Shown: positions 7,657 through 17,030, counted from the first letter of the stretch. The stretch: 64,000 nt of DNA from Agrobacterium vitis (GCF_014926405.1 NZ_JACXXJ020000005.1:1059001-1123000); one strand, 5' to 3'. The notes: generated by a model from the letters alone, not told the origin. Made by a program: numbers and translations.

Positions 7657-8190
7657 ATGGCCGCTGTCGATACTGCCCGCCTTTCACCGCTTGAGGTTGC
7701 CAGAGCGGCTCTCGCCGAAAAACCTGACGGCGTGGTGGAAACCATTGCAACGGAGGCAGGGGTAACGCCCGCCGAGATTCTGGCCATTCTACCGCCAGAT
7801 TGTGTGACCATCGCGCCGTCAGAGGCTTTCGAACCGATCTGGACCCATTTGTCAGGTTGGGGCGATGTGCTGACCATCGTCCACACCAAAGATGTCGTTC
7901 TGGAAGTGGTCGGCGCTCTTCCGCCGGGGTCCATTGGCCATGGCTGGTTCAACATTCACGGCGACAGTCCGGTCGGCGGCCATATCCGTATCGACCATTG
8001 CCGTTCCGTCGCCTTTGTCGACCGGATGTTTCATGGCCGACGGTCCCTGTCGGTGTGGTTCATGAATGGCGAGGGCACTGCAATGTTGAAGGTCTTCGTG
8101 CGCAGAGATGCACAAAAGACTTTGATGGCCGAGCAAGTCGCTCTGTTCGAGCAGTTGCGCTCCCAGTACCGGGGTTCGGTGTCGGGATAG
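7657..8190 (+). CDS. hutX: HutX/HuvX-type haem utilisation protein
   Basis: This 177-residue cytosolic protein carries the HutX family features: an N-terminal helical part (VARAALAEKPDGVVETIATE), then a GWGDVLTIVHTKDVVLEVVG strand, a GHGWFNIHGDSPVGGHIR segment (about residues 96-113) and RSLSVWFMNGEGTAMLKVFV. HutX/HuvX proteins bind haem and hand it to a degrading enzyme. The gene follows the HmuQ-like monooxygenase by 7 bp, so carrier and oxygenase probably act together, perhaps replacing the HmuS function absent from this locus. The start at 7657 is the ATG after the previous stop. A strong terminator follows at 8240. Confidence 0.8.
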   Translation: MAAVDTARLSPLEVARAALAEKPDGVVETIATEAGVTPAEILAILPPDCVTIAPSEAFEPIWTHLSGWGDVLTIVHTKDVVLEVVGALPPGSIGHGWFNIHGDSPVGGHIRIDHCRSVAFVDRMFHGRRSLSVWFMNGEGTAMLKVFVRRDAQKTLMAEQVALFEQLRSQYRGSVSG

Positions 8191-8239
8191 GGCTGGTTAT
8201 TGCCAATCTGGTGACCTTAAAATTCCTAGAGCTTTGCTT

Positions 8240-8269
8240 AGCCGCCGGAAACCTTCCCGGCGGCTTTTT
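8240..8269 (+). terminator. Intrinsic terminator after hutX
   Basis: AGCCGCCGG (8240-8248) pairs perfectly with CCGGCGGCT (8257-8265), followed by TTTT. It ends the hmuQ-hutX transcript. Confidence 0.85.
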
Positions 8270-8533
8270 GCTTTTGCTGTTTGTTTTGAAAGTGCGGGGA
8301 ATCGAGTATTGAACGCATGCATGGCGCCAATTGAGGGCTGCCGTCCTGCTTGGATGTGGTGCTGTTTTGTGCATAAGGCGGTTTGGTCATCGATTGGCCT
8401 GAAATATGCTGCAGGCCAGCATGACGTCGTCTGGAGTGTGTCAGGGAAATAAGCGGAAGCTGGTTTTCCTGATAAGACAAACAAAAACAAAAAACGATGG
8501 TCTGTTTAGGTCAATATAAAGCTGACAGACTGT

Positions 8534-8601
8534 CCTGCATTATTTCTGATACCGGATGCGGTTTAAGTGATTATGCAGCAGTTTTAGGGTGCTACAGCAG
8601 G
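8534..8601 (-). repeat. Dispersed palindromic repeat, copy B (degenerate, reversed)
   Basis: CTGCATTATTTCTGA faces TTAAGTGATTATGCAG across a short loop, then GCAGTTTTAGGGTGCTACAGC follows, matching the reverse orientation of copy A with several mismatches. The 470-bp gap 8191-8660 holds this and the hutX terminator; no gene is seen. Confidence 0.55.
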
Positions 8602-8660
8602 TTTCGTGCAGCATGTCATATGCGCGGCGCTGTAATCGATGCGGACAAAGGGACAGTGAT

Positions 8661-11090
8661 TTGCACAGCCTGAAGAAGTTTCTAGCGCTATTTCCGATCA
8701 TCCTGCTGATTGCTGTTGGGATAAGTTCTTTCGGGCTTCATGGTTTTGTCGGGACGGCACTGGCGCAGGATAGTAATTTTGCCGATGACGATCCGGTTGC
8801 CAAGGCACCTGCGACGCTTGACCAGTTACAAAAGAAAATCGATTCGCTTGCCGGCATTCCGCAAAAGGCTGGAAACAACGACCGCGAGTTGATGGAAGCC
8901 AAATCCAGCCTGGACGACATTGTCGGACAATTGCAGGGCATGAAACTGCTGATTTCGCCGCGTCAGGATGATATTGCCGCTCGATTGAAAGAACTCGGCG
9001 ATCCGCCGAAGGACGGTCAGCCTGCTGAAGCGGCCGAGGTGACCCAGCAGCGAAACAAGCTCAATGCCCAGAAAGCACAGATTGCTTCGGTCCTGAACCG
9101 GATCGACGAAGTCAGCAAGGCTGCGAGCGATTTGTCCATCAAGGTCACTGCTGTGCGGCGGGAATTGTTCACACGGCAATTGCTGGCCCATACGGACATT
9201 TCCGTTGATAGTATGACGGATGCCGCCTTGTCCTATGGCACGGAAGCGAGCCGCTTTACCGAGATGCTTGAGGGGTGGGCGGGTTTCGCCTGGCGCTTCA
9301 AGAAAATTTCGCTGGTCTCGGCCATGGTTCTGTCGCTCGCCATGGCGCTGGGATTACGGCTCGTTCTTCAGCGGATTCTGGGGCCAATCATCGAGCGGGG
9401 CAAGCTGGAGGAAAACCCCTCCTATATGAGCCGGTTTTCGGTGGCCTTCTGGGCGACGATCATTCCGTCCTTTGCCTTCAGCTTCTTCCTGATTTCTAGT
9501 TACTTCTTTCTCGACACCTTCAGCGTCATGCGGCCAGACATCGAGCCGATTATCGCGTCATTTTTCGGCGTGTTCTGGCTGGTGTTTTTCTCGTCGCGGC
9601 TTGCAATCGCCGTGTTTAATCCATGGGCGCCGAAATGGCGGCTCGTGCATGTGTCCGACCGGGGCAGCCGCCAGCTGGTAGCGGCCTTCGTGGCTATGAC
9701 GGTGATCAACGGTCTCGATTATGGCCTGTCCAGTATTGCGCAGACATTGGGATCGCCAGTCGAACTCTCGGTGTTGAAGGGTATGGTGTCGTCAAGCCTG
9801 GTCGGTCTCATCCTGCTCTGGGTTTCCTTCATTCGTCCGCTTCTGCCGAAATCCGAGGATGAAGCCGCCACGGGTGGCCGTCCATGGTCGAAGCGGACAG
9901 CCATCGCTCTTCGGGTCTGCGGCGTCTGGCTGATCTTCACCAGCCTGATCGGCTATATTGGTCTGGCCCGGTTCGTTGCCAGCCAGCTTATCCTGACGGG
10001 GGGCGTGGCGGCCACCATGTATATCGGCATTCGTTCAGGCCGGGCTGTGTCCGAGCGTGACCGGTTTGCCGAGACGATCGTGGGCCGCTTCCTGCAGCGT
10101 CGCTTCAATTTCGGACCCGTCGCCCTCGACCAGTTTGGTATTGCCGCTGGCCTGCTGATCTATGGCTTCGTTTTTGTGATCGGCGTTCCCCTGATCATGA
10201 TGTCCTGGGGGTTCCAGCCGCCGGATATCCAGACCTGGTTCTATAATCTGTTCATCCAGATCAATGTTGGCGGCATCAGCATTTCCATCGTTGGCATCTT
10301 CAGCGGGATCGCCATTTTCCTGATTGGTGTCGTGCTGACCCGCTGGTTCGAGAAATGGCTTGACGGTAATGTCATGGCGCGGTCGCAGGTCGATCCGGGC
10401 GTGCGCAATTCTGTCAAAACCTCCGTCGGCTATTTCGGCGCGATTGTTGCCGGTTTCATGGGCCTGTCGGCGGCCGGTATCAACCTGTCCAGCCTGGCAC
10501 TGGTTGCCGGTGCCTTGTCAGTCGGTATCGGTTTTGGTTTGCAGAATATCATTTCCAACTTTGTCTCAGGCCTGATCCTGCTCTTCGAGCGGCCCTTCAA
10601 GGTTGGCGACTGGGTGGCGACGGGTACGAGCGAAGGTTTTGTGCGGCGTATTTCGGTGCGCGCCACGGAAATCGAAACCTTTCAGCGTCAGTCGATCATT
10701 GTGCCGAATTCGCAGCTGATCAACGCCTCGGTCGGCAACTGGACCCATCGCAACAAGCTGGGGCGTATCGACATGGAGATTGCCGCCAAGGCCGTCAATG
10801 ATCCGCGCCATGTCATGGGCATGCTGAGGGAGGTGGCAAGCGATGTACCCGGCGTGTTGCGCACCCCGGAACCGGTCGTCGTCTTCAAGAAATTTGATGG
10901 AGCGGATCTTGAATTTGAAGTCCGGGTGTTTGTCGGCGATGTCTTGAACGGTCTTGCGGTGCGCAACGAGTTGAGACTGGGGATTTTCGAGAGGTTCAAA
11001 GCCGAAGGCGTGATTCTGAAGGAAGAAGCTGCTGATGCGGAAGAAGTCGTGGCAGCAGCGGCACCGCTGCCACCATCGCCCGCTTCTTGA
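8661..11090 (+). CDS. Large MscS-family mechanosensitive channel with DUF3772 domain
   Basis: This is an inner-membrane channel of about 809 residues. After a signal-like helix (LKKFLALFPIILLIAVGISS) comes a periplasmic domain rich in coiled-coil heptads (DQLQKKIDSLAGIP, about 35-200, DUF3772), then about ten to eleven transmembrane helices. The canonical pore helix is LALVAGALSVGIGFGLQN followed by ISNFVSGLILLFERPFKVGDW, and the C-terminal beta and alpha/beta domains end in an Ala/Pro-rich tail. This is the MscK/YjeP-like architecture, protecting against hypo-osmotic shock. I prefer the TTG start at 8661, which has AAAGGGAC at good spacing and directly precedes the signal helix; the frame is open to 8589 and an ATG at 8613 is an alternative. 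The gene stands alone, with a hairpin downstream shared with a convergent methyltransferase. Confidence 0.88.
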   Translation: MHSLKKFLALFPIILLIAVGISSFGLHGFVGTALAQDSNFADDDPVAKAPATLDQLQKKIDSLAGIPQKAGNNDRELMEAKSSLDDIVGQLQGMKLLISPRQDDIAARLKELGDPPKDGQPAEAAEVTQQRNKLNAQKAQIASVLNRIDEVSKAASDLSIKVTAVRRELFTRQLLAHTDISVDSMTDAALSYGTEASRFTEMLEGWAGFAWRFKKISLVSAMVLSLAMALGLRLVLQRILGPIIERGKLEENPSYMSRFSVAFWATIIPSFAFSFFLISSYFFLDTFSVMRPDIEPIIASFFGVFWLVFFSSRLAIAVFNPWAPKWRLVHVSDRGSRQLVAAFVAMTVINGLDYGLSSIAQTLGSPVELSVLKGMVSSSLVGLILLWVSFIRPLLPKSEDEAATGGRPWSKRTAIALRVCGVWLIFTSLIGYIGLARFVASQLILTGGVAATMYIGIRSGRAVSERDRFAETIVGRFLQRRFNFGPVALDQFGIAAGLLIYGFVFVIGVPLIMMSWGFQPPDIQTWFYNLFIQINVGGISISIVGIFSGIAIFLIGVVLTRWFEKWLDGNVMARSQVDPGVRNSVKTSVGYFGAIVAGFMGLSAAGINLSSLALVAGALSVGIGFGLQNIISNFVSGLILLFERPFKVGDWVATGTSEGFVRRISVRATEIETFQRQSIIVPNSQLINASVGNWTHRNKLGRIDMEIAAKAVNDPRHVMGMLREVASDVPGVLRTPEPVVVFKKFDGADLEFEVRVFVGDVLNGLAVRNELRLGIFERFKAEGVILKEEAADAEEVVAAAAPLPPSPAS

Positions 11091-11099
11091 TAGGCAACT

Positions 11100-11131
11100 G
11101 CTCGTCACAGGCAAATCAGCTTGCGACGAGC
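11100..11131. terminator. Hairpin between convergent genes
   Basis: GCTCGTC (11100-11106) pairs with GACGAGC (11125-11131), with further GCAA/TTGC pairing inside. It sits between two convergent stop codons. There is no clear T-run, so terminator activity is likely but not certain. Confidence 0.45.
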
Positions 11132-11138
11132 CGGCTCC

Positions 11139-11933
11139 TCATATCCTGTGGGTTTCAAACAGCGCGACATCGAGCATGAAGGAGCCGTCGGGTTCGATTT
11201 CGAAATGCGCTTTTGTCTCGGCAGCGGCATCCTGTTGCAACAGGCGGATGGCGGTGCGCATGGCATCCGGTGTGTTCATGCGGTCCGTCCAAACCTTGAA
11301 ATCCATCCGCAACCGGCTGGTCTGACAGGTTTTTATCGCAAACCCAGCCTGTCCCAGCATCTGCGTCCATTCGCTCAGCATATAGTTCCTGACATGCGAG
11401 GTGTCGCGCAGCAGTTCGACTGCTTGCAGATGTGTGTTCAGCAATGGCGATTGCGGCGAGACCACATCGATGAAGATTGCTGGGGCGCCCGGCTTCAATA
11501 CACGCTGGGCCTGTCGCAAGCCGGCATGGACATCGTGCCAGTGGTGGGCGGAGAAACGGCAGGCGAGAAAATCGAACTGACCATCGTCACAGGGCAATTG
11601 TTCGGCTGAAGCCCTGATTGTCGCAATATTCGTTAAACCGCGCTCGGTTGCGGTTTGAGAGACTGCGGCCAGCATATCGGCGGAAAGATCGATGGCGGTC
11701 ACGGTTGTCATATGCGGTGCAATCGCATAGGCGACATGGCCGCCACCACAGCCCAGATCGATGCCGTGGCTGGCATTGGCAGTGCGGGCGATGTCGCCCA
11801 GGCGAACCAGATCGGCGCCGGAAGCGTGGACGGCACTTTCCACATAGGCGTTCGCCCTTGGGCCGAAATTCTGCTGCACGTGGTGGTCGTGATTTTCGTT
11901 CACTGTATTTTTCTCGCTGGTTGCTGTTGGCAT
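11139..11933 (-). CDS. Class I SAM-dependent methyltransferase (UbiE/Methyltransf_11-like)
   Basis: This 264-residue cytosolic enzyme has motif I as HGIDLGCGGGHVAYAIA (about residues 56-72), motif II acidic residue in VTAIDLSADMLAAV, the DGQFDFLACRFSAHHWHD segment (about 117-134) and RVLKPGAPAIFIDVV. The FSAHHWHD form is typical of small-molecule methyltransferases similar to UbiE and phosphatidylethanolamine methylases, but the substrate is unknown. The N-terminus is His/Asn-rich before the fold begins. It is divergent from an XRE-family regulator across a 335-bp gap, a layout in which the regulator often controls the enzyme gene. Confidence 0.8.
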   Translation of the reverse strand: MPTATSEKNTVNENHDHHVQQNFGPRANAYVESAVHASGADLVRLGDIARTANASHGIDLGCGGGHVAYAIAPHMTTVTAIDLSADMLAAVSQTATERGLTNIATIRASAEQLPCDDGQFDFLACRFSAHHWHDVHAGLRQAQRVLKPGAPAIFIDVVSPQSPLLNTHLQAVELLRDTSHVRNYMLSEWTQMLGQAGFAIKTCQTSRLRMDFKVWTDRMNTPDAMRTAIRLLQQDAAAETKAHFEIEPDGSFMLDVALFETHRI

Positions 11934-12268
11934 CTAACTGTTCCTGTTAAGCTGGTTTATCCCGGTTCAGACCATGAAACGCTTGAAATTCAGCGTTGCA
12001 ACTCCATGTCTGGAGTGTAGCGCATCCTTCCTTTGTTCCTGGCGATCCGCTCAGGTCCCGCTGCATGAGCTGTCCGTATCGTATCAAGGCATCGAAGATA
12101 GGGAGGCATCCTCGGTGAGTGGAATTGTGACTGTCTCGAAGAGGCCAAAGGCTTGAGATCGTTACAATAAGAAGGCCAAGGGGCATGGTGATGTCGCCTG
12201 GTGTAAACAGCATGACGCCAACAATATGCTGTTACAAGAGGAGCAGTTATCCTGTTATAAATACTGCC
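11934..12268. promoter_or_regulatory. Divergent control region with CTGTTA repeats
   Basis: This gene-free gap contains CTGTTA at 11944-11949 and two more CTGTTA copies in the last 50 bp before the regulator start (about 12219-12256), the last running into a TATAAAT -10-like box (CTGTTATAAATACTG). The repeats are candidate operator half-sites for the adjacent XRE regulator. I see no gene in it. Confidence 0.3.
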
Positions 12269-13039
12269 ATGCTGGATGTAGAACAGAGACGTTTGCTGGG
12301 TGAGTTCGTGCGCACCCATCGTGAAAAATTGGTGCCGGACCGGATCGGACGGCGCCGCACGCCGGGCCTGAGGCGCGAGGAACTGGCCGAACGAGCGGGC
12401 ATCAGCGCCACATGGTGTGCCTGGATAGAGCAGGGGCGCCAGGTGCAGGCCTCGCCGCAGGCTTTGGCGAGGCTGGCGCGGGCCCTGGAATTGACCCGGG
12501 CCGAACGTGCCTATCTGTTTGAACTGGCATCCCGACGCGATCCCGACGAGGAAGAGGGAGACGCCATTGACGATGTGCCAGCGTCCCTGGTAACGGCAGT
12601 CAGCATGGTGCAGCATCCAGCCTATGCGCTTGACCGCAACTGGAATGCCTGCTGTTTCAATTCCGCGGCCGCATCCCTGTTTCCTGATTGGCTTGGGGAG
12701 CACAGCAAGGATAGAAACCTGCTACGCTATGTATTTCTCAATCCTGGCGCCCGCGAGATCATTGTCGATTGGGAAATGCGCGCGTTACGGCTGCTGGCCG
12801 AATTTCGCGCCGATTACAGTCATGCATTGCGCGATTCAACGGTCCGTGCGCTGATTGAACAGCTACAGCGCGACAGTCCGCTCTTTGCGCAGGGGTGGCG
12901 GGAGCAGACGGTGCTGGATCGCGAAGGCGGAGAGCGTGAACTGGTTTCCCCGGATCGAGGCAGGTTGCGATTTCGCCAGTTCAACTACCGGCCCTGCGAC
13001 CGTCCGGATTGCAAGCTGGTCTTCCTGATACCGCAATAA
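12269..13039 (+). CDS. XRE-family regulator with MmyB-like ligand-binding domain
   Basis: This 256-residue protein has an N-terminal helix-turn-helix: RTPGLRREELAERAGIS, then TWCAWIEQGRQVQASPQALA (about residues 30-70). The C-terminal half (NWNACCFNSAAASLFPDW, about 119-136, and QRDSPLFAQGWREQ) matches the MmyB/MLTR ligand-binding domain of this group. Such proteins usually repress a neighbouring oxidoreductase or methyltransferase gene in response to a small fatty-acid-like ligand. The start at 12269 is chosen because HTH regulators of this group begin close to the LGEFVRTHRE helix; the longer frame from 12185 lies in the repeat-bearing control region. The gene divergent at 11933 is the natural target candidate. 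Confidence 0.82.
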   Translation: MLDVEQRRLLGEFVRTHREKLVPDRIGRRRTPGLRREELAERAGISATWCAWIEQGRQVQASPQALARLARALELTRAERAYLFELASRRDPDEEEGDAIDDVPASLVTAVSMVQHPAYALDRNWNACCFNSAAASLFPDWLGEHSKDRNLLRYVFLNPGAREIIVDWEMRALRLLAEFRADYSHALRDSTVRALIEQLQRDSPLFAQGWREQTVLDREGGERELVSPDRGRLRFRQFNYRPCDRPDCKLVFLIPQ

Positions 13040-13268
13040 AGCATGTCTATGATAGGGCTTAGGACGAGGGCTTGCTCCGCGTTTGGCGATTTGCGATTGA
13101 TCAAGGATCGTTACATCAGCAGTTTTTATCCGCAGGTCGCGCCAGCCCATGCCCATGTCGCAAACGGGCGGCACAGGGAAGCGGGTCTTTATCATAGTCG
13201 CGGGATCAATCTTGCGGCGTCATCCGGTCGTTTGCGCCTTGCGCTCGCAGCAGAACAGGGGAAATTCC

Positions 13269-15788
13269 ATGTCGATCAAATCTCATGCACGGGCCGTGGT
13301 GATCGGTGGCGGCGTCGTCGGCGTTTCCACGCTCTATCACTTGGCCAGGAAGGGCTGGAGCGATAGCGTGCTGATCGAGCGCAAGGAGCTGACCTCAGGC
13401 TCGACATGGCATGCCGCCGGTCTGCTGCCGCTGTTCAACATGAGCTATTCGGTCGGCCAGATCCACAAATACTCGGTGAAGTTCTATCAGGAACTTCAGG
13501 AAGAGACCGGCATGAATGTCGGTTTCAGCAAGGTTTCCAATATTCGTCTCGCCCGCAGCAAGGATCGCTGGGACGAGTTTATGTATTATGCCGGGATTGC
13601 CGAAACCATCGGCGTCAAGGTCAACATCCTGACACCTGAACAGGTCAAGGAAATCTGGCCGCTGTGTGAAACGGAAGGTCTGCTCGGCGCCATCCAACAT
13701 CCCGACGACGGTTATATCCAGCCCGCCGACCTGACCCAGGCGCTGGCCAAGGGTGCCCGCGACCGTGGTGCCACCATCTATCGCAACACGACCGTGACGG
13801 CCATCGAGTGTCAGCCGGATGGCTTGTGGAAGATCACCACCGACAAGGGTGAGATCACAGCCGAACACGTGATTTCCTGTACAGGCAATTTTGCCCGCAA
13901 GACCGGCGAAATGGTGGGCATCAATATTCCGGTCATTCCGGTTGAGCACCAGTATATCGTCACCGAGCCGCATCCGGCCATTGTTGAACGCAAGGCCAAG
14001 GGCCTGCCGGAAATGGGCGTGCTGCGCGAGGCCGACAGCGCCTGGTACATGCGCGAGGAAAATGGTGGCCTGTTGCTTGGGCCTTACGAAGTGGGCGCGC
14101 CGGTTTGTTATGTCGATGGCCCATCCGACGAGAGTGAATACGAACTGTTCCAGGAAGAACTCGACCGGCTGATGCCGCATATCGAGACGGCCATGGTGCG
14201 TGTGCCGGCCTTTGGCGAGGTCGGTATCAAGAAAGTTTATAACGGCGCTATCGCCTATACGCCGGATGGCAATCCGATTGTTGGCCCGGCACCAGGATTG
14301 AAGAATTTCTGGCTGAACGAGGGCCATTCCTTTGGCATCACCGCGGCTGGCGGTGCCGGTTGGCAATTGGCGGAATGGATCGTCGATGGCGAATCCACCC
14401 TCGACATGATGGGTGCCGATCCGCGCCGCTTCGGTCCTTATGCGACGGAAGGCTATCTGATCGCCAAGAACGAAGAAGCCTATGCCAATGTCTTCACCAT
14501 GCATTACCCGGATGAGGAGCGCGCTGCCGCCCGTCCGCTGAAAACCACGCCGGTCTATGACCGGTTGAAAAAGATGGGTGCCGTCTTCGGCTCCGTCTAT
14601 GGTTGGGAGCGCGCCAACTGGTTTGCGCCTGAAGGCTATGAAGTGCCGAAGAACGAGCTTGGCGTTGGCGTCGATGTCATCACCAACCACAATTATGCAG
14701 CCCCGACCGAAGATGGCCGGGTGGTGGAAAAATGGTCGTTCCGCCGCTCAAACTATTTCGAGCATGTTGGCAATGAGGTGAAGCATGTCAACGAGCATGT
14801 CGGCGTGCTCGACATGTCAGCCTTCGCCAAGATGGAAGTGTCCGGTCCCGGCGCACGGACCTGGCTGGACAGCCTGTTTGCCAACGCCATCCCGAAGAAG
14901 CGTGGCCGTATCGCGCTGTGCCACATGCTGACCCAGCATGGCGGTGTCCGCGCTGAATTCACGGTCTATGAATGGGCTCCGAACCGTTTCTATCTTGTGT
15001 CGGCTGGCGCTTACGAAGCTCATGACCATGATTATCTGCGCAAGCTGGCTCCGACCGATGGGTCGGTCAAGCTTCAGCAGATCACCCAGAAGCTCGGCGT
15101 ACTGGTTCTGGCCGGGCCAAAGTCGCGGCAGGTGCTGCAAAAGCTGACGCGCACCAGCCTGGAGAACAAGGATTTCCCCTGGTTGACCGGCAAGGAGATT
15201 TCGGTTGGTGTGGCGAGCGCCCATGCGCTGCGCGTCAATTTTGTCGGGGAACTGGGCTGGGAATTGCATCACCCCATCGAGATGCAGGCCTATATTTTCG
15301 ACAAGCTGATGGAGGCCGGTGCCGAATTCGACATCAAGCCTTTCGGCATCCGCGCCATGCTGTCGATGTCGGTCGAGAAATCCTATCGCCTGATCCCGAG
15401 GGAAATGTCGATCGAATACAACGCCTATGAATCGGCCCTCGACCGTTTCATCAAGCTCGATAAGGACTTTATCGGCAAGGAGGCTCTGGTTGCCTATAAG
15501 GAAAAGGGTCTGAAATGGAATTTCGCCACCCTGGTTGTTGAAGGCGTGGCGGATGTCGATGCTCGCGGCTCGGAAGCGATCTACAATGAAACGGGCGATC
15601 TGGTCGGGCGTGCAACCAATGGCACCTATGGATGGCGCATCGGCAAATCCATCGCGCTCGCCATGCTGCAACCCGGCTATGCAACTGAAGGCACCAAGCT
15701 GAAGATCAAGATCCTGGGCGATCTCTATGACGCGGTGGTTGTGGGCGAAAGCCCGTTCGATCCTGATAATGCCGCTCTCAGGGCTTGA
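13269..15788 (+). CDS. Dimethylglycine/sarcosine dehydrogenase-like flavoprotein (DAO-GcvT)
   Basis: This 839-residue enzyme of one-carbon metabolism oxidises an N-methyl amino acid or related amine. The N-terminal FAD fold has AVVIGGGVVGVSTLYHLA (about residues 9-26), and SGSTWHAAGLL (about 47-57) carries the His that binds FAD covalently in dimethylglycine dehydrogenase. The middle FAO_M region leads into a GcvT aminomethyltransferase-type domain (YFEHVGNEVKHVNEHVGVLD onward, about 490-740) that binds tetrahydrofolate, and a C-terminal GcvT_C barrel (FATLVVEGVADVDARG). The ATG at 13269 has AGGGGAAA just upstream; the frame open from 13149 adds an unrelated stretch. Substrate could be dimethylglycine, sarcosine or a related betaine product. 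It is monocistronic, ending before a strong bidirectional terminator. Confidence 0.83.
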   Translation: MSIKSHARAVVIGGGVVGVSTLYHLARKGWSDSVLIERKELTSGSTWHAAGLLPLFNMSYSVGQIHKYSVKFYQELQEETGMNVGFSKVSNIRLARSKDRWDEFMYYAGIAETIGVKVNILTPEQVKEIWPLCETEGLLGAIQHPDDGYIQPADLTQALAKGARDRGATIYRNTTVTAIECQPDGLWKITTDKGEITAEHVISCTGNFARKTGEMVGINIPVIPVEHQYIVTEPHPAIVERKAKGLPEMGVLREADSAWYMREENGGLLLGPYEVGAPVCYVDGPSDESEYELFQEELDRLMPHIETAMVRVPAFGEVGIKKVYNGAIAYTPDGNPIVGPAPGLKNFWLNEGHSFGITAAGGAGWQLAEWIVDGESTLDMMGADPRRFGPYATEGYLIAKNEEAYANVFTMHYPDEERAAARPLKTTPVYDRLKKMGAVFGSVYGWERANWFAPEGYEVPKNELGVGVDVITNHNYAAPTEDGRVVEKWSFRRSNYFEHVGNEVKHVNEHVGVLDMSAFAKMEVSGPGARTWLDSLFANAIPKKRGRIALCHMLTQHGGVRAEFTVYEWAPNRFYLVSAGAYEAHDHDYLRKLAPTDGSVKLQQITQKLGVLVLAGPKSRQVLQKLTRTSLENKDFPWLTGKEISVGVASAHALRVNFVGELGWELHHPIEMQAYIFDKLMEAGAEFDIKPFGIRAMLSMSVEKSYRLIPREMSIEYNAYESALDRFIKLDKDFIGKEALVAYKEKGLKWNFATLVVEGVADVDARGSEAIYNETGDLVGRATNGTYGWRIGKSIALAMLQPGYATEGTKLKIKILGDLYDAVVVGESPFDPDNAALRA

Positions 15789-15912
15789 GAGTGGTAAAAT
15801 GGAACCAGATATTGCTTGAAGTGGCGTTTGGAAATAGTTGCTGTTTTCTGAACACTGGACGGATGGCAATGTTTGAAACCTGCCGTCGATAGACGACGCG
15901 CTGAATCTATCC

Positions 15913-15947
15913 AAAAAGGCGGCCACCTCTGGGCCGCCTTTTTGTTC
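15913..15947. terminator. Bidirectional intrinsic terminator
   Basis: AAAAAGGCGGCC (15913-15924) and GGCCGCCTTTTT (15932-15943) form a perfect 12-bp stem with A and T runs on both sides. It separates the flavoprotein gene from the response regulator. Confidence 0.88.
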
Positions 15948-16044
15948 TTATTAAGCATAGAAGGTATAACGCCCCGTTTCGATTAATATTTCAGCAATCG
16001 GTCATGTCTATATTGCGGCAAGATCTCTTGTTCAAAGGCGTGTC

Positions 16045-16878
16045 ATGACCTATCTTGGCGTTTCAGGAATGCAATATTCCGGCGAAAAATTTCCGGACGC
16101 ACGTATTATCGTCGCAGAAGACTCCAATGTCTTTACATCCATGATCACGCAACGTTTGAAAGAGATTTTCAATATTGATGCGGAAATCTGCCGTACCTAT
16201 GAAGATTTGATGGCCGCAAACGAGCTTTCCGACGAGCCTGTTACATTGGCAATTTCCAACATCAACCTGCCAGGCGCCGAAAATGGCGAGGCTTTGGAAT
16301 ATCTGACCGATCTGAACATTCCAACTGTTGTCTTTACCAGCACGTTCCACGAGAAAACCCGTGAAAAGCTTTTGGCCAAGGACATTGTCGACTATATCCT
16401 CAAGGACAATATCTTCGCGGTTGAAATGCTGATCGAGTCCGTCTGCCGCTTTCTCACCAATCACAATCACCACGTGCTGATCGTCGATGACAGCCCGACG
16501 GCGCGCGCTTTGCTGTCGAGCCGCTTGAAGCGCTACAATTTCCGGGTCAGCACGGCGGATAACGGTGCCACGGCCCTGCAACTCCTGAAGAGCAATGCCG
16601 ATATCGGTCTGGTCGTGACCGACTATAACATGCCTGACATCGATGGATTTGAACTGACGCGGCGCATTCGGGCTGTGCGCGGCTCGCATGAACTGCGGAT
16701 CATCGGCGTGTCGTCCTCGTCGGACCGTTTGCTGTCTGCGCGTTTCCTAAAGGTGGGCGGCAATGATTTCATGCTGCGCCCGTTCATCGACGAAGAATTC
16801 TACTGCCGGGTCAATCAGAACCTCGATACGCTGGTGCAGATCCGCGCCGGGCGCAAGAGAAACCAGGCCGCAGCCTGA
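16045..16878 (+). CDS. Two-receiver response regulator, output domain lost
   Basis: This 277-residue protein has two REC domains. REC1 (about residues 18-125) begins ARIIVAEDSNVFTSMI, but the position that should hold the phosphorylated Asp reads SNINLPG, so the acceptor is Asn. REC2 (about 143-262) is VLIVDDSPTARALL ... VVTDYNMPDIDGFEL, with the acceptor Asp intact; the conserved Lys near the end is Arg in MLRPF. PleD-like proteins of this layout normally continue into a GGDEF domain. Here the protein stops after REC2, and a recognisable C-terminal piece of a GGDEF domain survives 200 bp downstream with a palindromic repeat between. It may now act as a free receiver or phosphate sink. The start at 16045 is the ATG following the terminator region. 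Confidence 0.82.
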   Translation: MTYLGVSGMQYSGEKFPDARIIVAEDSNVFTSMITQRLKEIFNIDAEICRTYEDLMAANELSDEPVTLAISNINLPGAENGEALEYLTDLNIPTVVFTSTFHEKTREKLLAKDIVDYILKDNIFAVEMLIESVCRFLTNHNHHVLIVDDSPTARALLSSRLKRYNFRVSTADNGATALQLLKSNADIGLVVTDYNMPDIDGFELTRRIRAVRGSHELRIIGVSSSSDRLLSARFLKVGGNDFMLRPFIDEEFYCRVNQNLDTLVQIRAGRKRNQAAA

Positions 16879-16949
16879 TCTTCCTACCTAATATCAAGAT
16901 GAAGGTGCATCAGAAACGTCGTCTTGATATTACAGACCAATGCGTTTTT

Positions 16950-17030
16950 TATAGGCGGCGCTACAACGTTTTCTACATTCTGCGTCATTCCTTAGATCTA
17001 TTCGGATTTAAGGAATGACGGATTAAAGCG
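16950..17030 (+). repeat. Dispersed palindromic repeat, copy C
   Basis: CGTCATTCCTTA (16983-16994) pairs perfectly with TAAGGAATGACG (17009-17020), preceded by GGCGCTACAACGTTTTCTAC, which matches the CGCTGTAACGCTTTCTATC arm of copy A. Stem changes relative to copy A are compensated on both sides. Confidence 0.7.

Noticed and set aside
13395..14690. A long frame opposite the flavoprotein gene
   Set aside because: It is the mirror frame of a GC-rich coding region; composition is Arg/His-rich without any domain.
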